64,000 nucleotides of DNA from Hypholoma sublateritium FD-334 SS-4 (lineage: Eukaryota; Basidiomycota; Agaricomycetes; Agaricales; Strophariaceae). The stretch is from positions 150,405-214,404 of the forward strand of contig KN817518.1 of the NCBI GenBank assembly GCA_000827495.1, in the 5' to 3' direction. This document shows positions 36,052 through 48,300 of this stretch, one piece after another (positions within the stretch are counted from its first letter, which is position 1; each line of letters starts with the position of its first letter). The position numbers and the translations under genes were made by a program. A model generated the notes under the pieces. The model was not told the DNA's origin and did no database searches. It was given only the letters and a program-made list of their open reading frames with translations.

Positions 36052-36638
36052 CTATGTGGTCGACGCAGTGAACGCGACCTTCGTCGCGGCCTGTCCCGCC
36101 GCAGCCTTGTCAAGCGCAATGTTATTGTCCAATTTCTTTTGCTCGGTGGCCTGCTTCGCGGTGGTGTCCTTGCCCTGGGCGTCCTGAATTTGCAGAGCTA
36201 GAACCGCAGCGGTGAGCTTGAGGACCTTGTTCTGGATCTTGCCATTCTAATATCACGCGCGGCGCTGTTATTTTCGGATATATGGACGGAGGCAGCGCGG
36301 CCACATACCTGGAGCGCGGTCTTCGCGTCGCCGGTCGCAGCCTTGATCGCGACATTGAACGCCTCGGTCTCCGCGTCGTTCGCGATTGTGTGCACGCTGT
36401 TCACGAACGCGAGGTCGCTGGCCGCGACGTTTGCGAGGTCGTTCACGTCGAGCGCAGAGAAGAGCGCGAGCGCCTGTGCCTGCGCGTCGCCGGCAGTGCC
36501 GCCGGAGATCGAGATCTGGTCATACGTCTGTGTCGTGAAGACCGCGGCGTTGGCGCGGCGCACGGCCCCGGGGAGAGGGGCGGCGAAGGCGGCGGTGAAG
36601 AAAGCGAAAAGAACGACGAGGAGGGTAGGGATCTGCAT
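36052..36638 (-). CDS. HsbA-like small secreted protein (hydrophobic surface binding protein family)
   Basis: Two exons, 36638-36309 and 36246-36052, give 174 residues. The N-terminus is a clear signal peptide (MQIPTLLVVLFAFFTAAFA before APLPG). The mature part is helical and Ala-rich, with TYDQISISGGTAGDAQAQAL, AFNVAIKAATGDAKTALQ, and across the intron NGKIQNKVLKLTAAVLALQ, ending DNNIALDKAAAGQATTKVAF. This fits the HsbA family, first described as an Aspergillus protein that binds hydrophobic surfaces and recruits hydrolases; many fungal cell-wall proteins carry the domain. There are no cysteines in the mature part, which separates it from hydrophobins. A TATA-like box lies about 140 bp upstream. 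Confidence 0.88.
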
Positions 36639-37568
36639 GGTGGTGAGAGAGGACGGGATTTTGTGAAATGAGGGAAATGAAGGTGAAGACAAAAACAGCC
36701 CGGCTGTGGAAGAAAAAAGGTGAAGGGGGAAAGACAAAGGAGAATGACTTTGAATAAGATGCGGGACCCGGCCGTCTTATACTCTGATACCAAGCGCACT
36801 TGGGTGCAAAGCTATGGAAACCAATCACAACAAATAAGTTGGGAGCACATGGGCACATATGACAAGTCACATCTTGGGTTTGTGGGCCGCCGGTGAATTA
36901 TGTGGGTGTGAATGAATCTATATGAATGATTCGAGAACGAATTGCTTCAAACGAAGTGGTGAATAAAAAATATATTAAATAATCTACCACTGCAGGTAGC
37001 GGGTCGTTTTTGACACATCTTTTGAATGACAGTTACTTAGTCAAAAAAACTTGAGAGGTGAACAGCCCCGGTCCGTCGGCGCCCACGAGCGAGCTCCGAG
37101 CAATCTACAAAATAATAAATGATTTCAGTGCTCAGCCATGTCATGAAGCGAGTTGGCCGGAAGGAGAACTCACCGAGTGTTACAGGGAGAACCTACAGTA
37201 CTTATAATAGGGACCACCTACTTACATACCAGAACACATGTAGAAGGTAAGCACTAGAAACAAAAGTCAATGGTCATCGAAATCGTAAATATCATATTTC
37301 AAACTAAGTACATGGGTACAGCTGCTTCTCACCGGTACGTCAAATAACGCGCACAGAAGTGTGGAAACAGTAGGTATATAAGCTGCACAGTAGCACAAGC
37401 GAGAAGCTCAAGGGGTAACAAGGCACGATGTGGTGCGTGTTAGTACAGGAGAACGCGAAGTAAGACAAGTATTAGAGGCGTGCTACCGAATAGCCGTAGC
37501 CAAGGGACTCAGAAAAGAGCAGGGAAATAAGTCGATCGAGGGTAGCTCAAGTTGGAGTGTGGACCACT
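36639..37568. other. Intergenic region
   Basis: Upstream region of the HsbA-like gene and 3' flank of the stomatin gene. Apart from the TATA-like box at 36774, I see no supported feature. Confidence 0.45.
36774..36782 (-). promoter_or_regulatory. TATA-like box upstream of the HsbA-like gene
   Basis: GTATAAGAC on the minus strand, about 136-144 bp upstream of the ATG, in a suitable place for a core promoter if the 5' UTR is about 100 bp. Based on motif and position only. Confidence 0.35.
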
Positions 37569-39002
37569 TCACATATCTGCAACGCTGTTCATGACACCGA
37601 TGCGGGATGCGGCGCCTAACGGGCCGGCATCACTGCCCGCTTCGTTCTGGATCATGGCGCCGAAGCCTCCAGACCCGGAGGCTTGATTGGCTAATTGGCT
37701 GCCAACGTCGCTCTGCAGTTGCATGGGTACGAACACGACCTTGCTGTTCGCAGACTTGGCCATTTGTTGCACTGGAGAATATGTCTGAGCGGGGTCAAGA
37801 AAGAGGGGAAAGTAGCCGCGACGTACGAGCTTCAAGTTGCCTAATTTGCATGGCGGCGGGCGAGGCCAAAATATCGGCAGCTTGCCTCATGAGCCTGGCT
37901 GCGTCGACTTCGGCACGCGCGGCAATGACCTTTGACTCTCCGATTCTCTTTTGCTGTGCGGCGGACGACAGTGACGCGGAAACCTCAGCGCTGAAGATGA
38001 TGTCCTTGATGAGGATGCCCTCGATAGCCACACCCCACTTGTCCGCAACGTCACCGACGATCTCAGCGATCTCGAACGCAATCGCTTCGCGTTCGGTGAC
38101 CACACTCTGAACAGCGCGTGCGCCGACGACGTGGCGCAGCGTTGTCTGCGCACGCTCGATGAGTGCTTGTCGGAGGTCAGTGATTCCAAACGCAGCGCGA
38201 TAGGGGTTGCAAATCTGGAAATAGATGACGGAATCACTGGCCAGAATAAGCGTCGAGGAACTAAAAATAGAGAGGCGTGTCAAACTCACATTTCCACATT
38301 GACGTTGTCGCGGGTGCTGCGCGTGGGGGCGTGAGCACGGTTCATTCAGTCGAGATTGCATATCAACTTACATCACCATTTGCCTTCCGATAGGACTGAT
38401 TTGAATCTTAACGTCGACGACGCGGAGCGATTCGGTGCAGACATTGACTTGAACCAAGCCGGGATCGACAGACTTGTAGAATTGGCCGAAGCGTGAAACA
38501 AGGCCGACAGATCCTTGGAGGAATGTCAGTTCGTTCCACACCAACCATCACGTCGGCTGTATCCTTACCTTGTTGGACATTGCGGAAGGGATTGGGGAAT
38601 GGACAGCAAGGGAATGCACCGAGGAATCCAACACAACTACCCAATGTTTGCAAGAGGGAACCGTACACTCCATGTGTGACTTCTCCAGTTCCAAGATCCT
38701 GAGCGTAAGAAGGCTGCAAAGGAACACATGAGAAACGCAGCCAAAGCCTAGAACACATGTTCAACAGACCTGCATCTCGCTGCGCTTCAACGGCTGTACA
38801 TGGATGAGGGTGCTGTGGTCCACAGCAGTCCGACGCGGTACTGGATGGACATCTTCAGTGACTTTCGCGGAAAACACTCTCAGATTCATGGCCCTCGAAT
38901 GCGGCGATACAGGAACTCACCTCCAGGGGAAAGATGGTCGACAACATTGCCCTCCAAAGGCGAGCCTGAGCGAGGCTTTGTATCTCCGTTAGTTTGGGAC
39001 AT
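37569..39002 (-). CDS. Stomatin-like SPFH/prohibitin-homology membrane protein
   Basis: Membrane-associated scaffold of the stomatin group. The model starts MSQTNGDTKPRSGSPLEGNV at 39002 and splices through TLIHVQPLKRSEMQ to a hydrophobic Cys-rich hairpin, LGSCVGFLGAFPCCPFPNPF, which in stomatins inserts into the membrane and is palmitoylated. The SPFH domain follows: GSVGLVSRFGQFYKSVDPGL, VVDVKIQISPIGRQM, TRDNVNVEISSTLILA across an intron, then ALIERAQTTLRHVVG and EIVGDVADKWGVAIEGILIK, then the Ala/Glu-rich helix ending ADILASPAAMQIRQLE. The last exon gives ALQQMAKSANSKVVFVPMQL and ends NSVADM. About seven exons, with phases consistent where checked. The order of elements matches eukaryotic stomatins of the SLP2/STOM type. 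Confidence 0.92.
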
Positions 39003-40336
39003 GTTAAGAGGATATTAGGAGGTGGGCAAGTTGTGGGGAAAGCGTGAGGACCGTCGCTTTTTATGTGGAAACAGGTCAAAGCCAAGTTAGCGTCCGATGG
39101 CCTTGGATCCGCCCAGGCTCCAAGAATAGAACGTGTGCGCCGAAAAAGGCAATGCACACTGCGCAGCACACAGCCTTTCGGCAAGCCTCGGCTTGAAACG
39201 CTCACTGGTCAGGCGCCGCCGAAACATAAAGACAAGTATCGCAGTACTTAGCAGGAAAAAGCAGTGGTTCTGGAAACTCCTGCTAGCGCGGGTCATTTCC
39301 CATAAAATGATCCTCTTTCAATTTTCATCCGGTCAATAATTGGTAGTCCGACTTCCGGTGTGGCATCTGCTCGCAAGACTCGGAGCGCGCCACTGCGCAG
39401 TCTACGACCATGAGTTCTCCAAGTGTATATATAGGTGGCGTATGTATGTCTGGCTCTTTAAAAATAACACTAGCTATTCTGTTCATTAAAAACGAGATGT
39501 AAACTTTTAATCCGTGCAATCTCAACTTACAAGTGAGTGAACAGATCGATCCATGTTCATGACAATGGCACCTTTGCCGTCGCAGAGGGAACAATCCTGG
39601 AACAATCAGTGGTATTGTCCGAGTGCTTAATCATGCGTCTTTCTTGCTATTGGAGCTCCAGAAGATTCGCGTCAATGTGTCCGAGTCTCTCCGGTATACT
39701 TCAATGGTGGTAATGCTGCGGAGACGCATTTTAAACGGTCAAATGTGCATCAAATTCAGTTTTTGTGTATATGAAACAAATTTCGAGAATATAGGTACTC
39801 GGAAATGCGGTATATTTGCCGCCTCGAATCTTCGCTGTATGATATCCATCATTTGGCATGGGGCTTTCAGCTCTGCAAGCCAATTTCGACTCATGACGGA
39901 GCTGCGGAGCGGAAAATATCGGAAAATTATCTGTCGGGTACTCTAGGTCTCTTCCATGAATGTACTTTAGAACGCTTGTAAGTCCATCGAGTACACAGCC
40001 CGTAGCTAGCAATGTGGCTCAAATGTGGCTGGAAATGTCAAGACACACCGGACAGTGCCGCGTTGGCGCCGCGCGAAATACTTATTGATGCAATCACGAT
40101 CATCACGTGTTGGCGTCTAATTCACTTGCTTGCGCACTTGCCGGCATCCAAGTTGAATCCAAGATCAAGCATCAACTCCGAGCATAAGTACATACCTTCA
40201 ACATACATTCCGACTCAGTGCACTTGCTCTGTTCATATTGATGAACTGCTCTGCAACTGTGGTATAAGCTAGCCACAACAACACGCTCACTCTACCAAGG
40301 AAAATCAGCTGCGGCTCTCGAAGCCTCACAGTCACT
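39003..40336. other. Intergenic region
   Basis: Divergent spacer of about 1.3 kb between the stomatin and THYN1 genes. Short open frames only; no motif, RNA or repeat that I can support. Confidence 0.45.
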
Positions 40337-41674
40337 ATGACCTTGAACTCCGCGAAATACTGGCTTCTTAAGGCCGAGCCAGACTCGCGAATCGTTAAGG
40401 GCAAGGAAGTGAAAGTGAGTCTATATTACGCAAATTGCTTACTTGATGCTCTCTTCGACGCGTTCCCTCCGCGACGTTTATGAGATTGAAAGAACGTTAC
40501 TGAATTTGGGGCCCAGTTTAGCGTCGATGATTTTGAAAGTGTCGGGACATCTGCATGGGAAGGTGTCAGGAACTATGAGGCGAGGAACTTGATGAAAGAA
40601 ATGAAAGAGGGAGACAAGGTCTGTCCCATCCCATCTCGGACTGCCTGGCGAGGAACCGTCTCAATCAGGTTTGCACAGGCTCTGTTTTACCACTCAAATT
40701 GTAAAAATCCAGGTAGCTAAGGCGTTTGACGGATTCCCCTACCCTATCTCATCCTTGCAGGTATTGCCGCGTTTGCAAAGGTGTGGACATATGGTCAGCG
40801 CAGGCGACTGGAGGAGCTTATGTATATGTCTTCAAGGTCTCTAAACAGGCCTATCCAGACTGTACGTTTGAGGATCCTCAATGTATATCTTGCTAACACG
40901 GTATATACAGATACAGCTTGGGACGCGTAAGCCAGGATATTTGATATTTCTTCATGCAAACAGGAGTCCTGATGACTGATTTTTGTCAAGGTCGCATCCT
41001 TACTTCGATGCTGTGCGTCTTCCAGAATTTCGTTGCAGCGCCATAATAAACTAGGGAATGCGCCTAGAAATCTAATGCAGAAGATCCCAAGTGGTTTATG
41101 GTCGACTTGACATTCGTGTCTTCTGCCAAGAATTTCGTACCTCTTTCGTTGCTCCGCACAATTGCTGGAACACAGCTTTCGGCCATACCAGAAAATATCG
41201 CATATCTCGGCGAAAATGGCGTCCAGGCTATCAAAGGTATTGCAACCCGAACATTAGTACTTCAGGTGACTGATCAATAAATGGTCAGGTATGGACCTGG
41301 TAACGAGAGGACGACTTAGCGTCCAACGGGTTCAAGAGGATGCATGGAAGGCAATAGAACAGCTCGCAGAGAAGGGCGGCTGGACAGATGCTGATACAAA
41401 GCCCAAAAAATCGGCTAAACAGTCCAGCACCGCTAGTGGTGGCGATGCTAACAAGGCAATGCCGAAGGTATCTACCAAAAAGCGCGCAGCGACTTCATCG
41501 AAGACCGAGAAGGCAAGAGAAGACACGCATGCGCTCCAGGCGAACCGGAAGGTCGACGGAGAAACTGAACCCAAGCAAGTGAAAGGTTCGGCAAAGACAA
41601 CTAAACGGAAACGCGAGAGAGATTCAGCAGAAGAGACTGCTAGTCTCCGAAGATCCACGCGAACGAGAAAATAA
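40337..41674 (+). CDS. THYN1: THYN1-like EVE-domain protein with basic C-terminal tail
   Basis: The EVE domain has a PUA-like fold and is thought to bind modified nucleic acid bases. Exon 1 (40337-40414) encodes MTLNSAKYWLLKAEPDSRIV and the rest of that strand. The following short exons give FSVDDFESVGTSAWEGVRNY, EARNLMKEMKEGDK, LFYHSNCKNPGIAAFAK, VSKQAYPDYTAWDA, SHPYFDAKSNAEDPKWFMVD and LTFVSSAKNFVPLSLLRT, matching thymocyte nuclear protein 1 along its length. After the domain, a tail of about 100 residues is rich in Lys, Arg, Ser and Glu (TKRKRERDSAEE near the end) and probably directs the protein to the nucleus. The acceptor before KSNAEDPK was chosen at the first AG because it restores the family sequence. 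About eight exons. Confidence 0.93.
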
Positions 41675-42076
41675 TGGATACTACTGACAGCTTTGTTACG
41701 GCCCTCTTCTTGAACTCCCGGCTCTGAATCACTCACAAGTCATCTTGCTATATTTTTATATATCCTTACATTGCGAACCAAATAACCCATGCCCATATCA
41801 TCTCAAACTGCCACCTCGGTGCCTTCCCTCCGCACCTACAAATATAATTCTACGCCTTGAACTGCCTTAAATCCAAAAGATACGAATTTGATACGAATCG
41901 AAAATAACTGCCGCACGGAAGCCGTGCGTGTGGTCACATGTGTATGAAATTCGTTGCGACTCGGACCTAATCAAGGCGTCGTGCAAAGATCTTCAACTTC
42001 TTGCTAGCATCTCATCCAGAGCTACAGATCCACTGCAACCCTCTTAACCATTGGACAGCTCCGGTCTGACTGTAGG
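41675..42076. other. Intergenic region
   Basis: Short spacer between two plus-strand genes. Nothing beyond AT-rich 3' UTR-like sequence is seen. Confidence 0.45.
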
Positions 42077-44554
42077 ATGTCTATTCGTGTTGCAGTGCTC
42101 ACTGGTGACATACCAATCAACCTCCTGGGCACGCGTCCATCCGTTCTGATCTCCTCGCAGTGAGCGATACCTCGTCCGGAAATGCAAGCTACGATAAATC
42201 GGGGCCCACTATCAAGGAGATAATCCAGCAGAAAGATGGATATCAGGTAGTTCAAGCCCATTGCCACATCGTTCCAGACGACGCGGAGAGAATTTTGCTT
42301 GTCGTTCGCGATATATGCAATTCCGACGCTGTAGATTGGCTGATCTCGACGGGTGGTACGGGATTTGGTGTCAGGGATGTTACGCCTGAGGCAAGCATGG
42401 GTGTCTTCATCGTTACACATGTTGAAGATGGCGTATCTAGGCCATTGCTCCACTCATTGAACGGCCCGCACCAGGCCTCGTCTACCTCATGCTATCTTCT
42501 TCCTTCAAGCATACCCCTTTGGCCGCGCTTTCGCGACCTGTTGCAGGGACTTGCAAGAACACTTTGATAACCACCCTTCCTGGAAGCGTCAAGGCCGTGA
42601 GAGAAAACCTTGAGGCGTTATTCCAAGAGGGAGTTGTTGACCACGCAATTGAGCTGATCAAGGGAGGATCCGGAAAGCAAACACATCGCCGACTAGCGTC
42701 AATTGACAGGCAGAGTTCTTCAGATTCAAGTCAAAGCCATGGCCACCGTCACCACCATCACCATCATCATGGAGGACATGTCGTTCCGACGCCTCGATCT
42801 GCAGCAGCGGTATCACACGACCCATCAGCATCTGGTACGCACGCTGACAATCTATCTATCCTCGTAATTGAATATCTATTCAGTTTCTGCCCGGCACAGA
42901 CAGTCTCCTTTCCCTATCATATCCTTCGAAGATGCTCTCAATCTGATAAAAGATAAAATTGAACGACTACCTGTCGAAACCCTTTCTGTCCGTTAAACTA
43001 CCGATTTTACTTGGTAAATAAGCTTACATCTGACCTAGGTCGGGCATAAATTAGCAGGTTACGTACTTGCAGAAGACGTACATGCGCCACAAGATGTACC
43101 GCGTACATTCACCACGAACGTAGATGGTTATGCATTGAGAGGCGAGCACTGTGTTTTCCGCACCACTTTTATCACTGACACTGATATAACAACTTAGCGC
43201 ACGATGTACCTGGGGTCTACACCGTTGTGACCGCCCAGACCCACGATACGTCAAAGCCATTGCCAGAGGGCTCCATATATCGCGTGAATACTGGCGCGCC
43301 TCTGCCACAAGGAACGAACGCCGTCATAATGGTCGAAGACACAGAACTGGTATCTACATCCCAAGACGCACATGGTATCACTGAGGAAGAGAAGACGGTC
43401 AAAACCCTCGCTGAGATCCTTTCAGGAGAAAATGTGCGCGCGCCTGGATCCGACGTGAAGAAAGGGGATTTGGTTCTGCGGGCAATGGATAGAATAACAC
43501 AGCGAGGAGGGGAAGTGGGCACATTAGCTTTCGTTGGCCGAAAAGAAGTAAGTGCTCGAGTTTCTATGCGTGATTTCGTCAAGTTTAAATACTTTCGTTA
43601 GGTTAAGGTTTACAGAAAGCCAGTGGTCGCGATTTTAAGCACGGGGAATGAACTCGTAGACCTGCAAAGTGATGCGAATGAAGTCAGATCCTCCGATGGA
43701 TGGGGTGGTATATATGATACGAATCGACCATCCTTACAAGGTGCCCTTGAGAGCATGGGATACGAAGTTCTTGATCTAGGGATCGTAGTCGACGAGTAAG
43801 AAATTCTTCCCTGATATACTTCCGACACTATGCTTATCGTCCCTTCGACAGCGTTCCCTCTCATATCGGTGCATTACAGAAAGGATTAGAAATGGCAGAT
43901 CTGATTATCACTACGGGGGGAACATCAATGGGACCCACAGACCTTCTCAAACCTGTCATCGAGCGCTACCTAAATGGCACCATTCACTTCGGAAGAGTCG
44001 GAATCAAACCTGGAAAACCGACGACTTTTGCGACTGTCTCTATCTTTCGGGGAAACCAGATCATTTCGAAGCCTATCTTTGCCCTGCCTGGAAATCCAGC
44101 GTCTGCATTAGTCACTTACTACATCTTCGTCGTTCCAGCTCTCCGGCGTTTGGGTGGGTGGCCTGAAAAAATGTGTGGGCTTCCTAGAGTACAGGTTGAA
44201 GTGCGTATATGTGATCGAGTGATTAATTCGGGCCGCTCCTTTGCTCATATTCACACCAACATGCAGGTGCAGAATCCAATGCCGCTAGACCCTCGCGTTG
44301 AATTCCATCGCGCGATCATCAAGAGCTCGATCCAACAGATTGAAGGCGGAACAGGTTCGATGGTATTGAAAGCTTACAGCACCGGTGGCCAACGATCCAG
44401 TCGTGTCGCAAGCTTGTGCGAAGCTAATGGCCTCGTGATTCTTCCTTCTCTCACAAGCGGAGATGATCATCAAGGCAGCAACTCGAAAAGGATGGCACTG
44501 AATAGCGGAGAATTCGCACAGGCTATTTTGATTGGAGAAATCGAGATGGAATAA
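42077..44554 (+). CDS. CNX1: Molybdenum cofactor synthesis protein, MogA-MoeA fusion (gephyrin/CNX1 type)
   Basis: Catalyses the last steps of molybdenum cofactor synthesis: the MogA-like domain adenylylates molybdopterin and the MoeA-like domain inserts molybdate. The N-terminal domain shows MSIRVAVLTVSDTSSGNASY, then DWLISTGGTGFGVRDVTPE, AIAPLIERPAPGLVYLML and LPGSVKAVRENLEALFQEGV. A linker rich in Ser and His (GHRHHHHHHHGGH) follows. The MoeA part shows FEDALNLIKDKIERLP, TFTTNVDGYALR, IYRVNTGAPLPQGTNAVIMV, RKPVVAILSTGNELVDL, MADLIITTGGTSMGPTDLLK and FGRVGIKPGKPTTFATV, with IFALPGNPASALVTYY. The intron after TPE (42391-42440) uses a GC donor (GAG|GCAAGC), which restores the family sequence exactly. 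The domain order is the one found in fungi and animals (MogA first). Confidence 0.95.
42391..42440 (+). other. GC-AG intron in the molybdenum cofactor gene
   Basis: 50-bp intron with donor GAG|GCAAGC and acceptor ATCTAG. The usual GT alternatives in the region either shift the frame or leave an intron under 40 bp with extra residues, whereas this choice joins DVTPE to AIAPLIERPAPG, the expected MogA sequence. Confidence 0.75.
42735..42780 (+). repeat. Polyhistidine-coding CAC/CAT tract
   Basis: CAC/CAT codon run that encodes the His-rich linker (HGHRHHHHHHHGGH) between the two enzyme domains of the molybdenum cofactor protein. Confidence 0.85.
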
Positions 44555-45331
44555 GTTTTTGCTGATCACTGGCTGAACGTAATTCCTTAGCGCTTGGACT
44601 TCGATTGTACGCACTCATTTGCCACTATAATATCCTCGCCGGTCCAGGAGTACGTCTTGAAGCTTGAATAATTCTACTTGCAGCACATGGCAAGTGGTTA
44701 CGCGCCGGGGACTGAGAAGACCGCGCGTACGGGATTGTATCTGACCTGATAAGAAAGTCCCTGCTCACCAGGTTTCGGGCAAGCTTGTTGCTGACTCGCC
44801 AGTTGTGCCTTGCTTGTACTGAACCCGTTTCCCTTAGAGATTCGAAGTAAGATAAGCGACGATTGACTGCCTGTGGTATAAGGCTTTCATTATAAACAAG
44901 AGTGCAAAGGGATGCAATTTATGTTCGGACAAAGACGTTCTCACTGAACAATGAGCATTGTTCCAGCATTGTTCCAATGAAATAATGGCAGCAATAGTTC
45001 GAACGTGCCAATGTGGCGACTTCCAGCAACAAGTACTTAGTGTGCATTAAGCATGCGTTTGCCCGGACTGCTTTTCCCCCCGTGTGTTCTTCGTGTCCTT
45101 TGTGATTGTCTGGGATTCATTTAGAGTTTAATAGGAACCCCGAGCCAGCCTCCAGTGTCCACGTCAAAGAAGTTTGGAGGAAGTGGTAAAATTATCACGA
45201 AAGCGGATCTTTCCGGGCACGACGTGCCTCACGAGGCGCAGTCCTTATAACGGGCACGACAGGCCTTCACAGTCTCTCAGGTTCTTGAACCGCTACCCTC
45301 AACTCATCTTCTATCCCACCTTTCGCCAACT
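44555..45331. other. Intergenic region upstream of Argonaute
   Basis: About 0.8 kb with a TATA-like TTATAA at 45245-45250, roughly 85 bp before the Argonaute ATG, in a pyrimidine-rich leader. No gene is supported here. Confidence 0.45.
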
Positions 45332-48300
45332 ATGCCCCCCCGAATCGCACCAGGTCGCGGACAAGGCCCACGAGGTGGTGGCCCTGGTCGCGGCGGTGGT
45401 GCGGCCCGTGGAGGCGTACCCGTTGGCATGGCGGGTGAGTAGCCGTTTTGTTGGACTAACAAGTTACATATAGTTGAATTTTAATAATTTCTTCGTGCTC
45501 CAAGCCCATATCCAGACTGTAGGTGTAAGACGTCCCGGTTATGGCACCGGTGGGAGACAAGTCCCCACCATAGTCAATGCATTTCCGGTAACAATCCCTG
45601 ATGGGACCATATACCACTATGACAGTAAGCGCCCAACATTACTGCGCAGCACTATGTAGTTTGACTCTTGAGACTATTTCTCCTTCATGTAGTTGGTAAG
45701 TCTTTCGGTGCTCTTTCATTGTCGGACGTCGATTGAATGTTCTTTAGTGGTGAACCCGGACAAGCTGCCGGCAAGAGTCAACATGCAGATATTTGACGCT
45801 TTGCAGACAAGAGTAGCGCCGAACATCTTTACATCACTTGCTGTGTACGACGGCCGAAAAAACGCTTTTACTTTGGTCAAGATGCCCCTCGGACCCACCG
45901 ATTCGGCCAAGGTAAATATCTCACAGATGTTGGCTACAAATGCTTACTCTCCGAGTTGCTTTCCTCTGTCTAGTTCGACATAACTTTGGAAGCCCCTGGC
46001 CCTGCTTCAGCATCCGCTCGACCTCCTAAAGTATATTCCATCAAGATAACGAAGGTTGCAGAAATCAATACTGAGTAGGTCGAATTTGTATGTACTGTTA
46101 AAGTGGAAGCTGACACGGCGTCCATCATTAGGCTTCTTCACCGCTTCATCCGAGGACAGCAAAGTGGGGATAATGCTGTCCTCACAGCCATCACTGTGCG
46201 TACTCATCCCTAACAAATCCCATGCTTTTCTTTCAAATAAACTCATCACTCATCTCCAGGCCTTGAATGTTGTGATCAGAATGGACCCTAACCTCAAGTA
46301 CCCATTCAACGTACGATCGTTCTTCACTGACCAAGGCAAGAAGATTATAGGAGGAGGCCTAGAGCTGTGGCGCGGCTACTTTCAGTCTATTCGACCCTCG
46401 CAGAACATGATGTATGTCAATCTTGACATCGCCACCGGTGTCATGTACAGAGCCGGGCCTCTACTTGCCCTTTGCTTGGAATACCTGCAGTTCGATAATA
46501 ACCCCAACCGTCTGTCTCCCAAGTCTAGGCCCCCGCTCCAAGATCGTGATCGTATCCGCCTCCAGCGGTTTATCACTGGCATGAGGGTAACGACAAGATA
46601 CACTGGTCGCCAGAAAACATTAGTGATTAGACGATTGACGATGGAGAGCGCCAGCTCTATTATGTTTTCTACGCGAGATGGCGTATCCAAGTCTGTATCG
46701 AACTACTTCAAGACGGACCTGCATGTCCCTCTAAAGTTTCCAGACGTTATCTGTATCGAGGTATGCAGAGCCAGTTGTTCATTGACAACGTGCTCAATGA
46801 CTTTATTACAGGTTGGATCTGGTGGGGCAAAGATTCCTTTGGAGCTTTGTGACGTGCCGGCGGGCCAGATAATGCGCAAACAAATTCCAGCAGACAAAAC
46901 CAATGACATGCTCGAATTTTCGAAACTGGCACCTGACCAACGTCTCAATAGCATCAGGCAGGGCTTGAACGTGAGATCGCTTCTCAGTAACGTATTGATT
47001 ATTATATATATTAATCTATCTCTGGGATCTAGGTTCTGCAATACGGCCAGAGTGAATATATCCGACAGTTCGGGATGAACATCACTCCAACTCCCATCAC
47101 GGTCAAATCGAGAGTCTTGAATGCACCGGTGCTCCGCTATGGCCCAAGAAGCAGGGAACCTACCATCGTGAGTAATCATTTCTGTTTTGATATCCGGTCC
47201 TTGGTGTATAAAATACATTTTCAGCGGCCTGCCAATGGTTCATGGAACATGTTCGTAACTTTCTCTCTCGATTATCATTGGCCCCTTAAAGCGAGTTGAT
47301 CCCATAGGAGAGACAAAATGTTCTTCAAGGCAGAGGCTATCAAATGCTGGGTTATCGTCGTTTATGAAAACCAGAATCGATTCCCGGAGCCAGTTGCCAG
47401 ACAGATGGCCACCGGTTTTATGGAGGGTGCAAGGAGTGTCGGTGGGTGCTGGGCAACGGTGCATTGGAAACAGGCGGTATCTCTGGCTAACGATTGGTAT
47501 ACAGGCATAACTGTTCACGACACAGAACCGTCGATATTCTATCGGGACGGAAGTGGAAATATAAGCGAGGTTGCTAATCTGCCTTTACTCCGAAAGTGCA
47601 GGAATTTACTGCTTTCTCTAGCAACTCAAACAGGCTGGTATATCTTGTGTGAATTCCCCGAAGAAAATCCCTCCCAACCTCATCGTGGTGGTATTGCCTG
47701 AGGGCGGGAACCAAATTTACACCGAAGTCAAACAGTGTGTTTATTCTTTTCGTGTGTATTCTCCCTAATCAGCTGATGCAAAAAATTTCTGCAGCTTTGG
47801 CGACGCGAAGGTAAGGGAAATCTGAAGTTACGGTAACTTCGTTGGCTCAAGGTTTGCTTAGATGGGTGTCGCTACGCAATGCCTGAAGGCACAGAAATGC
47901 AGGGGTGCTAAGCCGCAGTACTGGGCCAATGTCATGCTCAAGTACGTTTCCAGTTCAATATATGATTAAATCTCAGCTCAAGTGGGAACCAGAGTCAATG
48001 CTAAACTCGGTGGCATCAACTCTATCCTCGACAACTTCAGCATCAATGATCCTAACAACCCCACAATTGTAATGGGTGTGTATCCAGTATTGAGCCGGCT
48101 TGTACATCATACTAATCCTTGCCATAGGCGCCGATGTCATTCATCCTGCCCCGGGTGCTGAGGGACGGCCCTCCTTTGCTAGTCTTGTGTCCAGCGTGGA
48201 TATCAATACGGCGAAGTATATTGCGAGAAGCAGCGTCCAAACTGGACGCCAGGAGATCATCGATGAATTGGAAGCCATGTGCATCGTATGTTACTTGATT

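Noticed and set aside
43150..43200. A second GC-AG intron in the molybdenum cofactor gene (donor GCGAGC after ALR)
   Set aside because: A conventional GT donor slightly downstream (CACT|GTGTTT) keeps the frame with an intron of about 47 bp, so a GC donor is not needed here.
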